From Siphonodentalium dalli (Eukaryota > Mollusca > Scaphopoda > Gadilida > Siphonodentaliidae): 64,000 nt of DNA. A program made the position numbers and the translations under genes. Positions 24,826-36,184 of this stretch are shown one piece after another; positions within the stretch are counted from its first letter, which is position 1; every line of letters starts with the position of its first letter. The stretch is taken from NCBI GenBank assembly GCA_032622095.1, contig CP136063.1, positions 114,224,723 through 114,288,722 of the forward strand. The letters are read 5' to 3'. The notes beneath the pieces were generated by a model. It was given only the letters and a program-made list of their open reading frames with translations. It did no database searches and was not told the origin of the DNA.

Positions 24826-25080
24826 TTAAGATGTAGTTAAGATTCTTAAACAGTACTCCGGATATGCCCTAGGTAGTTTTAACCGGTATTCAAGATTCAA
24901 CTAAATGGCTGGTATGCAGCTTGTATAGTACCAAAACTGTTCAAATTTTGATTATCTCTTTCGCCAAATGACCAATTTTTATCAAATTCAGTCTCATATC
25001 TGATAGGTTAAAGTTATGGATAACATACTTGAACAAACGTGAGGTGAAATATATTATTCTATTAACTCTATATTATATAA

Positions 25081-25665
25081 TACTAGCAGGTTAGCCCGCC
25101 ACTGGCGGCATTCGTCCCATGGCTTTGTTCGAAATAGCTTTTTTAATTTTTTTAATTAATTAAACAAATTAAAAATCCGCCAGTTTTACCCAATTTGACC
25201 TTGAATTGATCATTTTGAAGGTCAAGGTCAGGTCGGGGTCACAATTTAACCCGCCCATGACACTTCCCGTAGGTAGCAAGTTTGAGCTCAATCGGTTCGA
25301 GTCTATAAAGGACACACATATATATATCATTTGTGGGTACCCGTTTCAAGGTGAAGATCCCCTCTTTATCAACTACACTGCGGATAGGAACGCTCTTTAA
25401 CTATCAACCCGATTAACCCCCACAGTGCCGTTTGCGGTGATTTTGATGATTGGGAGTGGAGAATGAGTGCTCAGAGCTTCTCTAAAACGCCGCGAAGACC
25501 ATTCCCGTGGGTTTTTACCCTTAGATAGGAAGTTTTAGCTCGATCTGACCAGCCGTGTTCGAGTCTATAGAGGACAAATATACACACACACATATATATA
25601 CGGAGTTCTCAAAATATATAGTAGACTAGCCGATGAGCCCGACGTTGTCCGGGCTATTCAAAAAC
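25081..25665 (+). repeat. RTE-like repeat remnants
   Basis: Two pieces end similarly. One has GTAGGTAGCAAGTTTGAGCT, CAATCGGTTCGAGTCTATAA and AGGACACACATATATATA (about 25271-25328). The other has GATAGGAAGTTTTAGCTCGA, CCGTGTTCGAGTCTATAGAG and GACAAATATACACACAC (about 25524-25595). A new start (ACTAGCCGATGAGCCCGACG) follows at about 25624. Serial 3' tails without coding sequence. Confidence 0.55.
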
Positions 25666-25701
25666 CAAATTTCAAGTCGATAGCTCTACCCAGCCCGACG
25701 A

Positions 25702-26150
25702 TTTCAAGTCGATAGCTCTACCCGTTTCCGAGATCTGGTCTGCGCATGTGCGAAGCTGGCGTTGCACGGGCTCAGCGACCCGATAAAATTCGTATCCGGG
25801 GCAAGATACATTCACATATCAAATTTCAAGTCGATAGCGCCACCCGTTTCCGAGATCTCGTCTGCGTATGCGCGAAGCTGGCGTCGCACGGGCTCGGCGA
25901 CCCGATAAAATTCGTATCCGGGGCAAGATACATTCACATACCAAATTTCAAGTCGATAGCTCCACCCGTTTCCGAGATCTCGTCTGCGCATGCGCGAAGC
26001 TGGCGTCGCACAGGCTCGGCGACCCGATAAAATTCGTATCCAGGGCAAGATACCTTCACATAGCAAATTTCAAGTCGATAGCTCCACCCGTTTCCGAGAT
26101 CTCGTCTGCGCATGCGCGAAGCGGGCGCCGCACGGGCTCGGCAATACGAC
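25702..26150 (+). repeat. Exact 122-bp tandem array, about 3.7 units
   Basis: TTTCAAGTCGATAGC starts at 25702, 25824, 25946 and 26068, exactly 122 bp apart with no indels. Each unit contains CCACCCGTTTCCGAGATCTC, GTCTGCGCATGCGCGAAGC, CGGGCTCGGCGACCCGATAA and ATTCGTATCCGGGGCAAGAT. It is visibly more GC-rich than its surroundings. Frames stay open on both strands across units, but the period is not a multiple of three, so the apparent proteins change frame from unit to unit and are not credible. Confidence 0.9.
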
Positions 26151-26275
26151 AACGTCCACCGCCTGGTCAAACCACACACACGTACCAAGTTTCGTCCCGA
26201 TCGGTCGAGAATCGTAGATTTGTATAAATGACAGACATACAGACAGGCAGGCAGACAGACAGACAAACAGAGGTC
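26151..26275 (+). repeat. 3' tail of the 122-bp array with GACA repeat
   Basis: CCAAGTTTCGTCCCGATCGG followed by TCGAGAATCGTAG leads into GACAGACATACAGACAGGCA and further GACA units. Same layout as the ends at 2400-2565 and 10660-10760. Confidence 0.65.
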
Positions 26276-26290
26276 TTCAAAATATATATG

Positions 26291-27112
26291 AGATATTCTA
26301 TTATTCAACAAGGAAAGGCACTTTGTTTTTCACAAAAGCATATGACATATTTATCCCCTGCATACCGTAATATTACGTAAAAGCTGCTATTGAAGAGATA
26401 CTGGCCAGTCTGGAGATGGGTAGTATGGTTTTTAGAATTCTAATTACAGGAAGAATGAGAACAACCTTGATTATATATATAAAAATGTCCAAGACCATTT
26501 TAGAAGCTTACCAATATAATAAAATAGGAGAAATGAGTTGAGAGGATTCTGTGTAACACATGTAATAAAGATAGAAAGACTGTATGATCACAAAGCAAAG
26601 TTATCTGCCTACTGATAGCATGTCAAGAAACTCAAAGCTTACCACACATATACTAGTATGTAACCAATGGTTATTGTGGGGGGGACAATGCAAATGCTAG
26701 GGGAACAAAGCCTCAGGTATATTTGAGCGCAATTTCATTTCTCCATTGTTTTACCAATGGAATTGGCATAACTCGAGCTTAGTTTGTTTAAGGGGATGAT
26801 ATGACAATTTTGTTATCAATTGGTGGACACTACTAGGCCACAGATGTTCCGTATTGTGGTGGAATATACAATACCTCCAGTATATTGTTGGCCTTATTTT
26901 AACCCTCTACAGTTATAAATGTATACATTGGAGTGGTCTATTATTCATTTGGAGGGATGAGCAGATGACAGCCCGAAAAAAGGATAACACATGTTCAGAA
27001 GAATACATACTCATTCGTGGGAATTGTTTAGATAATAAGTTTAACAAGTCATTTGTTGAACTTTTATATCTTAATATTTCCTCCGGGAACTACTCATCAA
27101 TGATTATTTAGT
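26291..27112. other. Non-coding; dispersed repeat at its right end
   Basis: About 26895-27112 resembles 23100-23245 and, at its end, 11880-11945 (TCAATGATTATTTAGTATAG). The hAT element at 27121 interrupts this repeat. Confidence 0.45.
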
Positions 27113-27120
27113 ATAGAAAG

Positions 27121-28191
27121 TAGTGCTGGGCGGTTTCCCGATTAATCAACAATACCCGGTTAAAATTTCAATATCGTCAGTAATATCGTCTAAACTAAAA
27201 TAATCGTAATATCGTCAGCAATCAGTGGGTGCCAGCCAATCATAAGCGTGTACAAACAAATAATTTAACTCAAGCCTAAATTGAGTTATTTAAGTTTTAA
27301 AATCCCATCGTAACATCCAGGCGTGCAATCAAAACGCACAGAATAGAAAACAGGGTCAGATCTGGAGGGAGGCTCCGGCAGCATTGGGCTTGAATCAAGT
27401 ACTAGTAAGTATGGTCCACATTTTGTGTGTTGATTGAGAATTGGAGAACACAGTTTATTCAGTACCGCGTGGTACTATGATTACGCAACCATGAGAAATG
27501 AATATCAGTTATGTCACGCCTCTTCACTTCAGCACAAAGATGCACATGCACCAATCAAAATAATCAATGGGCGAAGATACCGCTCTCTTCTCGTCTAGAA
27601 GAAACCACTCACTGCGATTGGTTAAAACCAATTGTATAGAATTAGAGCTTGAAACCCGTCCAAAAATATATGGTGTCCTCCTTGCTTGGCCGAATTCCAA
27701 AGATTATGTACATTTGTACTACGTGTGTTTGGACTTCGCTGAAAGACTGAACCTCATTGTCAAATTTGTCTTGCCGGTAACCAAATTTCCATTTGTCAAG
27801 TGACTCAAGTGTCATCGGGTAAAAACATATATATATTTACTCAACTTAGTTGAACAAACTGAGTTAGATAAGGATACTATAGAACACTTTTAGTTTTGGC
27901 ATAGACGACATAATAATTACTAATTACCAGTATAAACCAGAAATTGTCAAGTCACCAGAACAAAATTGTCCGAATAACGGAATTTAACCTGTGCATTTAA
28001 TTTTTCATTCCGAGGTTGTCACTGGTTGAGTGGTTGTGTGTGTTATTCCCGATGTCAACTAGTCAAAATTAATGCCAATGATGTGATTCTATCAAGCAGT
28101 AAGAAATGGTTTTCAGTCTCTAGTATCGTTAACCGCGGTTTTAATTTAAAAAAATCAAGGTTTTTATTTTCGTTAATATCGTCCAGCCCTA
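27121..28191. mobile_element. 1071-bp non-autonomous hAT element
   Basis: Bordered by an exact 8-bp direct repeat ATAGAAAG (27113-27120 and 28192-28199). Ends are TAGTGCTGGGCGGTTTCCCG and, inverted, TAGGGCTGGACGATATTAAC. The 8-bp duplication and TAG.GCTGG.CG termini are hallmarks of the hAT superfamily. The longest internal frame (27567-27803) shows no transposase motif, so the element depends on a partner in trans. It ends 188 bp from the fem1 stop codon and supplies AATAAA-like signals on the gene's strand. Confidence 0.85.
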
Positions 28192-28379
28192 ATAGAAAGG
28201 GTTAAGAGCCTCAGTTAACTTGTATCGGTAAATTAATACATGTAGCTTTATGTATAAATAAATGGGAGCACAATCATCTGGGCCTTCAAAGGAAAAAAAA
28301 CATTTTAGCTTTGAGATCTATGACATGCAAAAAGTGGTGACAGCAATTTTTTACGTTTACCACTTAAACTAATCCTGTG
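28192..28379 (-). other. Presumed start of the fem1 3' UTR
   Basis: It lies directly downstream of the fem1 stop codon on the minus strand. No AATAAA or ATTAAA on that strand is present before the hAT border at 28191. The first canonical signal downstream is AATAAA at about 28163-28168, within the hAT element. The true transcript end is unknown. Confidence 0.45.
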
Positions 28380-29704
28380 TCAATGCAATTCAATGAAAGG
28401 CTCTAGTGATTTTGGCACAGTGCCTTTGTATTCTAACTCATTCTTAATAATAGCACAAGCAGCAAGACACTGCAGACTGAGGTGCTTCATCGGGGAAATG
28501 GCATCGAGGACGAGGTTTCCTCGCACCATCTCAAGTGCCGTCTTCCTCTCATTGTTACAGATATCCAGATGAGCATCGCTGTCAAGCAATGTCTTGATGA
28601 CTTCGTACCTACAAGGTCGATTGGATGCTGCAACGTGTAGAGGTGTGTTTCCATCAAGATCAACAGCATCGAGATCAGCATCAACTTCAACCAGCAGCTT
28701 GATTACATCAATGGAAGGAAAACTACAGACTGGGTACCGACCGACATTAGTTGTTTCTCTACTACATGCCAGGTGGAGTGGAGTAGAGCCTTTGTTACCT
28801 CTTAAATTCAAATGAACTAGTCGATAAGCACACTCTTTGAACTCATCTTCCTCCTCGCTGGATAAATTCTTTTGAAGACGACATATCAAACAGAGAAAGT
28901 GCATAATAATTGTCAACAAACGGTTGAAAAAGGTCGGATCTCGATCAGCTAATGGTGTATTCAATAAGCGTTCACGTCCTCTCTCAAGCTCATCAACCGC
29001 TTTCACTAAAACTCTTTTTATGTCTTCGAATTCAAGTCTGACGTTGAGTTTCTTGCGCGATTCATTAGTCATGAAAGAAAACAGCTCTGCAAAAGATAGG
29101 AAGCTACTCTGTGCCATTGGGTTTAAGGGTTCTAAAACTTTCTGTTGCATATCTAAAGCATACATCCACAATGCGATGCAGCGATCAAAATTACCCATAT
29201 CAGCATACAGCGCACCTCGATACCTGATGTAATATGTTGTATCAGGATGAGTGGGACCGAGAATCCTTTCGCGAACAAGGAGGGCTTGCATCCTGATATC
29301 GTCAGGTTCCCCGATCATTTCATCTAAATCCTCCATACTACAGGCTTCTGCCACATTTTCATAGGCTGCTATCACAGATGTTTCAGGAGGCTTTGGAAGA
29401 CAATAGGAACTATCAGAGAAACGGTCACCCATTGCCTGTCGCCAATAGGTCAAAGCACCAGACATGTCTTTTTTCTTGTCAACATAAGTTGCACCAAGTA
29501 ATTCCAGAGAATCTATTTTCTCCTGTTTTGTATGATGATCAGTTTTAATAAGGAATTCCACAATGTTTGCCCATCCAGCGACACTTGCCGCCAGCAGTGG
29601 TGTTGTACCATATGAATCTTTCTCCATAGTTGCTCCATACCTGAGTAGCATCTTCATGATTTCCAGACTACCAGATTCTGCGCAATCATGGAGAGCAGTG
29701 TTAC
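28380..29704 (-). CDS. fem1: fem-1 homologue (FEM1A/C type), coding exon 2
   Basis: Encodes residues 184-624 of a FEM1 protein. FEM1 proteins are substrate receptors of CUL2-Elongin B/C ubiquitin ligases that read C-terminal degrons; the nematode founder acts in sex determination. Visible parts are ankyrin repeats 6-7 (about 183-244, starting GNTALHDCAESGSL), a TPR-like helical region (about 250-470, with LLGATYVDKK, RMQALLVRERILGPTHPDT and YYIRYRGALYADMGNFDRC), and ankyrin repeats 8-9 (about 486-528 and 534-564). At the C-terminus lie a BC-box-like LQCLAACAI (594-602) and a Cul2-box-like VPKSLEPFI (613-621), so the ligase-docking end looks intact. The acceptor is TCTTCAG before GTAACACTGCT. 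Total length 624 residues compares with about 617-669 in human FEM1 proteins. No frameshift or stop was seen. Confidence 0.95.
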
Positions 29705-30479
29705 CTGAAGAGACAACAAGAGGGAGTAAAGGTAACGGTATCATTGACATACACAATAATACATCTCATAAAAAATATCATCTACATGGTATTATGTGCC
29801 TGAAATGGGGGAAGTCATCTTGCACTCTGGGGTACTGAATATTTACTTCTCTGCTGCATTTGTTCAGTCCTTCGATTTTGAGACACACAATTGCCCTTGT
29901 GAGTCTGGAATTGAAAAGAAGCGAGAAAAAAGTTGCGTGCCCCATGATCTTGGTTCAGTTTACTAATAAAGTGTAGCACAGTAAGGGCTGTGTTACTAAC
30001 AATCGTCCAAGAAATCATAGCATCCAAGGTTATACAACGAAGTGTTTTTTTAACCAATCTCGGTCAGTGCGTACTGTGGGTCATAGACAATCAAAGCAAT
30101 AAAAAAGATGACGATGTCAAAACAATTATTGCGGCATCATCAATCACTACTAGTGAGATATTCTGACTCAAGAGTCAAAATGGAACAGACACCAGTCCAT
30201 TCCACTCACAAAGTGAGTCGGCGCTGTGAGGAACTTTATGGTGAATAATGAATACTTAGTTTTTTTATTAGTTTTTTTATTAACATACATGTAGTGCAAA
30301 TCCATGTTATATGAGTGTATTATTTACCTGTTTACATGGACATGCATCGACTCACCAGTTATACAGGTACTAGTATTTCCCATTAGATGCGCCATTTGAG
30401 CAAAACTGTGCAACTGAATCCAAAATCGCACTTACAATAAACTGTGTGCCTGCGTTTTTTTCAAAATTGAAGGACTGAT

Positions 30480-31015
30480 TATTGCATGGCTCTCCAAAGG
30501 TTACCCAACATCTCCATAATGAGGAAAAGGTTACCCAGGATATAAAAATCTTATCCATTCATTACATGACCTCTCACATCTCAAAACAAATTTAACAACA
30601 ATGTCAACAAACACAGGGGTGTACTCAAATTGTTTTCGACAACTGCTATACCAGTTATAAAACCTGGATTGAGGTTTTGGCTGATCAAGATTAAATTGCT
30701 TCAATTATTTGATGGTCGTTAGCAGTTGTCTAAAACAAAATTGAAATTGTATTAAGTGTTTGAAAGTGTTGGATATTTTTTACCAAACATTTCCAAAATG
30801 AGGAAATGGTTAACCAGGATATAAAAATCTTGTCCATTCATTATGCAACCTCTCACGGCTCACATCTCATGACAAATTTAACAACATTGTAAACAAATAC
30901 AAGGGCGTAATAATTTTTTATTTCAACAACTGCTAACGACCATCAAACAATTGAAACAATTTACGCTTGATCTGCCAAAACCTCAATCCAGGTTTTGTAA
31001 CTGGTACTAGCATGT
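30480..31015. repeat. Intronic direct plus inverted duplication
   Basis: TCTCCATAATGAGGAAAAGG, TTACCCAGGATATAAAAATC and CCATTCATTACATGACCTCT (30508-30575) recur as a direct copy at about 30790-30850. The sequence between (AACTGCTATACCAGTTATAA, AACCTGGATTGAGGTTTTGG; about 30640-30735) recurs inverted at about 30915-31010. This suggests a mobile repeat with ~95-bp inverted arms plus a duplicated flank. Confidence 0.7.
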
Positions 31016-31195
31016 CATTTTAATCATCTAATTATTAGTAAATGGTCCAACATTTCCTGCTGTTGAACAAATTATAAATAAAAAATTAGCATGAACCAAG
31101 AAATATTATATTCCCTGTGTTATTATTTTTTGACTGAGTATGGTGAATAAGATCCTGGATTTTGAACTAATGGAATTTTATTTCTATGGGTGCAG

Positions 31196-32458
31196 GGTTA
31201 CGTAGCGATTCTCCGAAGACCCATAACTCCGAAGGTCCGATTCTCCGAAGGTCCGATTCTCCGACGCCCCGATTCTCCGAAAGCCCATAACTCCGAAGTC
31301 CCGATTCTCCGAAATCCCATAATTCCGAAGACCCATAACTCCGAAAGCCCATAACTCCGAAGGCCTATAACTCCGAACGCCCATAACTCCGAAGGTCTAT
31401 AACTGCGAAGTGCCGATTCTCTGAAGGTCCAATTCTCCGAAGATCATGTTTTATCGCTTATTAAATAGTGTACAGTCCAGTGGCGGCGTCAATGGGGCCC
31501 TAGGGAAGACCGCCCCCCAAAAAACATGTCAAATGTCATGTAAACGTCCGGAAATCCCTCCTATGCATACGGGTCCAAAATGGGTGGAATCCGGCGTACG
31601 AAAAGGGGGGAAGGGGCCCTCATATATTGGAAACGTTAACTATGTATTATAATAAGGTGATATCTACACCATCAGTAGTGTGCGACAAGCCTTAATTTTC
31701 CACAGAATGCTTAAATTTATGTAAGAAATACAATTATTTTGCCACAATGTACGTCTTAATACAATTAATATGATTAAACTGTGCACATCCGACTGCATTG
31801 GGGTGATTTGATACAATCAAGTTCATTTTATATATGAAAAAGGACAAGTTCTTCCCCGTTCACCCCTGTACATTTTACTCTGGCATATCATGAGCCAACG
31901 TAACGTTATAGTATCTGGTGTATAGTCAGTGGCGGGCCAGGATTCCCATTTAGGTGGGGGCAGTAGGAAAAGATTGAATATTTTGATGCCCCATGAACGA
32001 TTTCCGGGCGTTTACATGACATTGGACATGTTTTGGTAGGGGCCCATATTGTCTGAAATAGCAAGTAGAGATTTAATGGGGGCAGTAGGAATTTTGGGAC
32101 CCCTTGGCTTCGCCACTGGACTGTACACTATTTAGTAAACGATAATACCCCGATAAAACAAAATCTTCGGAGAATCGACCTTCGGAGAATCAGACCTTCG
32201 GAGTTATGGGCCGTCGGAGAATCGGGCCTTCGGAGTTATAGGTCTTCGGAGAATCGGCCAATTCGGAGTTATAGGTCTTCGGAGTTATAGGTCTTCGGAG
32301 AATCAGCCCTTCGGAGTTATGGGCTTTCGGAGAATCGGATCTTCGCAGTTATGGGCCGTCGGAGAATCGGGTCTTCGGAGTTGTGGGCCGTCGGAGAATC
32401 GGGTCTTCGGAGTTGTGGGCCTTCGTAGTAATAGGTCTTCGGAGAATCGGTCTGACAC
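31196..32458. mobile_element. 1.26-kb foldback transposon with inverted satellite arms
   Basis: The left arm is an array of CGATTCTCCGAAG and CCATAACTCCGAAG units (14-15 bp, 31206-31446). The right arm is the same array inverted (CTTCGGAGAATCGG and CTTCGGAGTTATGG, 32163-32450). Inside them a second inverted segment pairs TAAATAGTGTACAGTCCAGT at 31463 with its complement at 32115-32134. A 9-bp direct repeat TGGGTGCAG lies just outside (31187-31195 and 32459-32467). Inverted arrays of short tandem repeats plus a 9-bp target duplication match Drosophila FB/MULE-like foldback elements. The centre carries no transposase, and CAGTGGCGG-like hAT-style ends occur inside (31478, 31931 and 32118). Confidence 0.82.
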
Positions 32459-32469
32459 TGGGTGCAGCT

Positions 32470-32700
32470 TGTGCAGTGATTTATTTACATCATTTACTGC
32501 GAATGACCCCAAAATGACTTGTTCCCATCTACATGTCAATGTCAACAGCTATGATCCGACCAAAGGTACAACCTGTAGCCCGTGCTAAAGGAAATTGTTG
32601 ACGGATGACACATTCACACACCAATACACACACACGGATGATGGATACCAAGCCATGGCAATAGCTCAAACTGTACAAAGTAAAGTTGAGCTAATAATTC
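32470..32700 (+). repeat. SINE-like/RTE-like tail, single copy
   Basis: GAATGACCCCAAAATGACTT, GTTCCCATCTACATGTCAAT, GTACAACCTGTAGCCCGTGC and GATGGATACCAAGCCATGGC followed by AATAGCTCAAACTGTACAAAG repeat the right end of the array at 58446-59470. Confidence 0.75.
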
Positions 32701-34552
32701 TTGAGTCCTTTTTAAATAGAATTCTAGTCTGGTTGTTGAAAACCTACATAATACTGTTTATTAAAGAGTATGGATATGTAGTCCACCATTCTCATGAAAA
32801 TGAAATAGGCACTGCACGGGCACAGGGTGTGTCGTTAAAACGAGTAAAATATAAATTAAAAAAATATATCAGTTTTAATAAAACAAACGCGCCACTTTTT
32901 AAAAATGCATCGCTAAACAATACATACGAAACTAGGAAGTTTTCCTTTTCAGATACCTCCTCACTTCTAACAGCCATAGTTCACAAACGCATGAACTGAT
33001 TCTTAAAATTTCAACGCCCATTGATCGAGTGGAAGCTTATTTTTCCAATTATAATAGACAATTCTAGGATAAACTGTTCCAAAACTTCAAAAACAGATGC
33101 TGAACACAAAAATAACAGAGAGCACCAGCTAAATGGTCCCTCGTTGGCACACTCGGCAGGAGAAAATATATATCGTCCATTTCAAAGTCAATAATATCGA
33201 TAAAAACTCCACCTTTTGTTAAAAAAATCTAATCTAATGTTAATCTCCCCAAATCAATCACAAATTTTAATCCAAGTCGATAGTTGAATCTTGTAAAAAC
33301 TGGTGTTGGGACAGCGTCGATGACTTGACAGAGGTTAGCGACGCTGGTGGAGCTGGTGATGCTTTTGCAAAGGTTGACCTCACTTCCCTGGAAGCAATGC
33401 AGGTGTGATTGGTTTCAGTATTTCCATGGTTTCGTGCTCAGAACACTTTGGGTGTACCGTGTACATATATTGAATTTGATTGTCAGATTGGATGATAGTA
33501 ACATTCAAATGATCATGATATCCATTCAGTATATGAATACAATAGGGAATGGGAGAATGACTCGTATAGTGTATTGAACATGCGACGAAATGGATTGTGA
33601 ATCGAATCGCAAAGCATCAAAATTAAGATGTATCGTTACAGGCATATACTAGGCAGTGTAGGCACATGTAATTCCACCCTGCACTATTATTAATTTTTTC
33701 AGAAATTCCACCCTGTATTAATATCCGCCCTTAACTTCTATTTCGCAGAGAGAATAAATAAATATAAGCAGTAGTATGTTCCTTATAGTACACACTACTG
33801 TTTATATCTATTTTTAATGGCCAAAGACTGTGCTGGAAAGTAGCTATTTACTTGCTAATGAGATAATCAGAAAGCAAACAAAAGCTATGTAAATAATGCT
33901 ATTTGAACCTGAAATCCTTTTCTTTTTGGCTTTTCCTTGATTCATCCCATATTCATGGGTGCAATAATTTTATGATATCACATGGAATATTTTTCATCAT
34001 CTTCATTGTGTCAAAGACTTTGCAAAAGTAATTACATGAGATTGCACATTTAAGTCTTCCGCACAATTTAAGTTAACTGGAAAATATATAAACAATATGG
34101 TAAATATCTGTATAAATATATCTGTATAAATATATAAATTGGCATCTTTCTTCTCTACTAGTAAGGCATTGCTTTAGAATTGATGAAATTATATATTCAA
34201 TATTAGGCCTAAAAAAAAAGATGTTTGTTTCCACTAACGAGCTGGAAAAAAAATAGGGACGGTAGGCAGGCAAAACTCTTTTTTTTTTACTAAATATTTT
34301 TATTTTTCTATATTTTTAACAATATGTGCATAATACTTTATATGAGCCCACATTATGGGCTTCTTAGTCTCAAGGTGGTCAACCCATGGGATATAGAAAC
34401 AAGAAACTCAGATTCAAAGTTACAGATGATATATATTTCTTTCTTCAAAAGAATATCAAATGCATTCCGCTGTGTGGTGATTTGCATAGTGTCATGTTCG
34501 ATCTGTTGTTCCACGATCTCTCTATCACCGCAAACAAACTCGATATGATTTA
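32701..34552. other. Intronic DNA, nothing recognised
   Basis: Within the fem1 intron. An ORF running to 32999 begins inside the repeat tail and has no recognisable domain. Confidence 0.4.
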
Positions 34553-34681
34553 CAGTAATGCCCAAAGTAATCCCCCGAGAGCTTTCCGATGAATGGCAAC
34601 AAGCCATATTTCCGACTAAATCCTGAAAAATTACCCATAATTCTGCTGTGATTAAGTGGGCAATTACTTTGGGCATTACTG
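34553..34681. mobile_element. TA-flanked hairpin MITE, copy C (left arm shortened)
   Basis: CAGTAATGCCCAAAGTAATC at the left is mirrored by ATTACTTTGGGCATTACTG at the right, with TA on both sides. The private CAAAG variant (family consensus CTAAA) is present in both arms. Most of the left arm between the terminus and the loop is deleted. Lies in the fem1 intron. Confidence 0.88.
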
Positions 34682-34683
34682 TA

Positions 34684-36074
34684 TGTTGAATGCTGAAAAC
34701 TCCTTAACTTTCATTTCAACATTTATGTCGAATGGCGCTGACTCAGCCGATGCACGGCACCTCACTTTAACCTTACTGAAGTCAGTCTTATGTATCCGGG
34801 TGGATTAAAAAGAAGAGTTCTTCAATTTTGGCTTCGTTGTCTATCGATCTGATCTCTATTTTGCTTCCGCAGTGGACACATTCGTCCAGATAGATAGCCA
34901 CAACAACATGCTGGCCTACGGAGGTAGCTAGCCATTGTTGCTGTTGTTGTGGTATGAATTCTGTTTACTTTCCAAAGCACCGGCTGTTTTCAATGGGAGA
35001 TACGTATCTATTTATAGTATGTGGGTATTTCCACTGGAAGCAACCGCCGTGCTTTTATCTCTGTTAAATGAGAGAAACATTCACAGGTTACGAGGTACCA
35101 TTATTTTTGTTAAATCAGTTTTTCGATCGCAATAAAAAGTTTAGACTCGGCGCTTTTAAAAAGGGTCGGTCGGGTTAGCGGTCACCAACCCCATATTGAA
35201 AGCCCCAGGGGGTATGTATTTGGGGTCGATAGACGACATCTAATTTTTTCTTGGAACTCTGCTGCCTCAGGCATATTTACGGTATAATATGGTGCCAAGA
35301 ACAGGATATTTATCGCAAATCATTTTCTACTAAAACCTGCATGATACTTTTGACGAATTCTAAAGATGATTAAATTAACTGTCAAACTCAATTTGTTACC
35401 ATACTTATTAGCATGGTGATAAGTCATTGACTGAGTGCGTTGACATTCTACCTGTATGTCCATCGAGTATCACTGTGACATTAATGGTACCATACATAAT
35501 TTAGAATCCAAGATGCTGAGACAGGACATTTAGCTTTAAAAAATCTGATGGGTTCTATAACTTCGTAACGATAATTTAAATTACCATCTGAAAAGCATGA
35601 TAAAAATGTTACAGAAACTCTATTGCCGGCTACTGTGTACTAGTATGCATGTGAGGCTCAGCGAGATTAATATCAGGCTTGTCTAGCACCTCATCCAATA
35701 TTAATCTCACTTCGCTAACTCAACTGAAATATCAGACAACTTTCACAAAAATTTCGACGACCGACATCATATATTTGATGCCTGGCCCGGAAATGTACTT
35801 GATGACACCATGCCTGGCTGACTATGCATGTAACAGCATATAATTTATGTTGCGAATAGTTGAATACAACATAGAACACAAAGTTAACGAGCAACTAGTT
35901 AATTATGGCGTCATGGTTGTGAATTCTCTTTATAAATTTATATAATAATCGTCAATATTGCATCACTCTTTATACTATATATAGTATCATCGGTGATGGC
36001 ATTGGCATCGGCCGATTACTTAATTTTAACAACTAGATATCGGCCGATGGTGGTTTCCGAATATCGGTTCATCA
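34684..36074. other. Intronic DNA, nothing firm
   Basis: A small inverted repeat (GCGAGATTAATATCAGG / CCAATATTAATCTCACTTCGC) spans about 35658-35718. ATCGGCCGAT palindromes lie at about 36008-36050, reminiscent of hAT-like debris. No exon candidate. Confidence 0.4.
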
Positions 36075-36184
36075 TTATTCTACACCAAAATATAATGTTG
36101 CCTTTGCCCTTTTGCCATACCCAGTAGCTAATTTTGATGGCTCCAATCTCTGAATATTGGCAAAAAATAACATGAAATATGCAC

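Larger units (their letters stand above)
29705..36184 (-). other. fem1: fem1 intron (6480 bp)
   Basis: The donor is AAAG before GTGCATAT at 36184-36183 and the acceptor is TTCAG ending at 29705. Joining gives a phase-1 glycine codon (G from exon 1, GT from exon 2), and the resulting KSVKGNTALHD is continuous with the family. The intron holds an inverted/direct duplication (30480-31010), a foldback transposon (31196-32458), a SINE-like tail (32470-32700) and hairpin MITE copy C (34553-34681). Confidence 0.92.

Noticed and set aside
25280-25310. tRNA-like GGTTCGAGTC box
   Set aside because: There is no matching A box or cloverleaf. The motif is part of the RTE-like repeat tail and recurs at about 25548.
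25934-26311. 125-codon and 119-codon overlapping frames on both strands
   Set aside because: They arise from the 122-bp tandem repeat, whose period shifts frame each unit. Arg/Ala-rich peptides appear on both strands, and there is no domain.
27567-27803. 78-codon frame inside the hAT element as a transposase remnant
   Set aside because: No hAT dimerisation or catalytic motif is visible, so the element is treated as non-coding.
28487-29232. Frames opposite or out of frame with fem1 exon 2
   Set aside because: They are shadows of the conserved fem1 coding frame.
31167-31384. Repetitive Gly/Ser/Glu/Arg peptide resembling a structural protein
   Set aside because: Translation of the foldback satellite arm; both strands and several frames give similar peptides.
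31206-32455. CRISPR-like regular short repeats
   Set aside because: The 14-15 bp units are contiguous without unique spacers and form the inverted arms of a foldback element in an animal intron.
32595-32999. 134-codon frame on the plus strand
   Set aside because: It begins inside the repeat tail shared with 59.4 kb, lies in the fem1 intron, and shows no recognisable motif.
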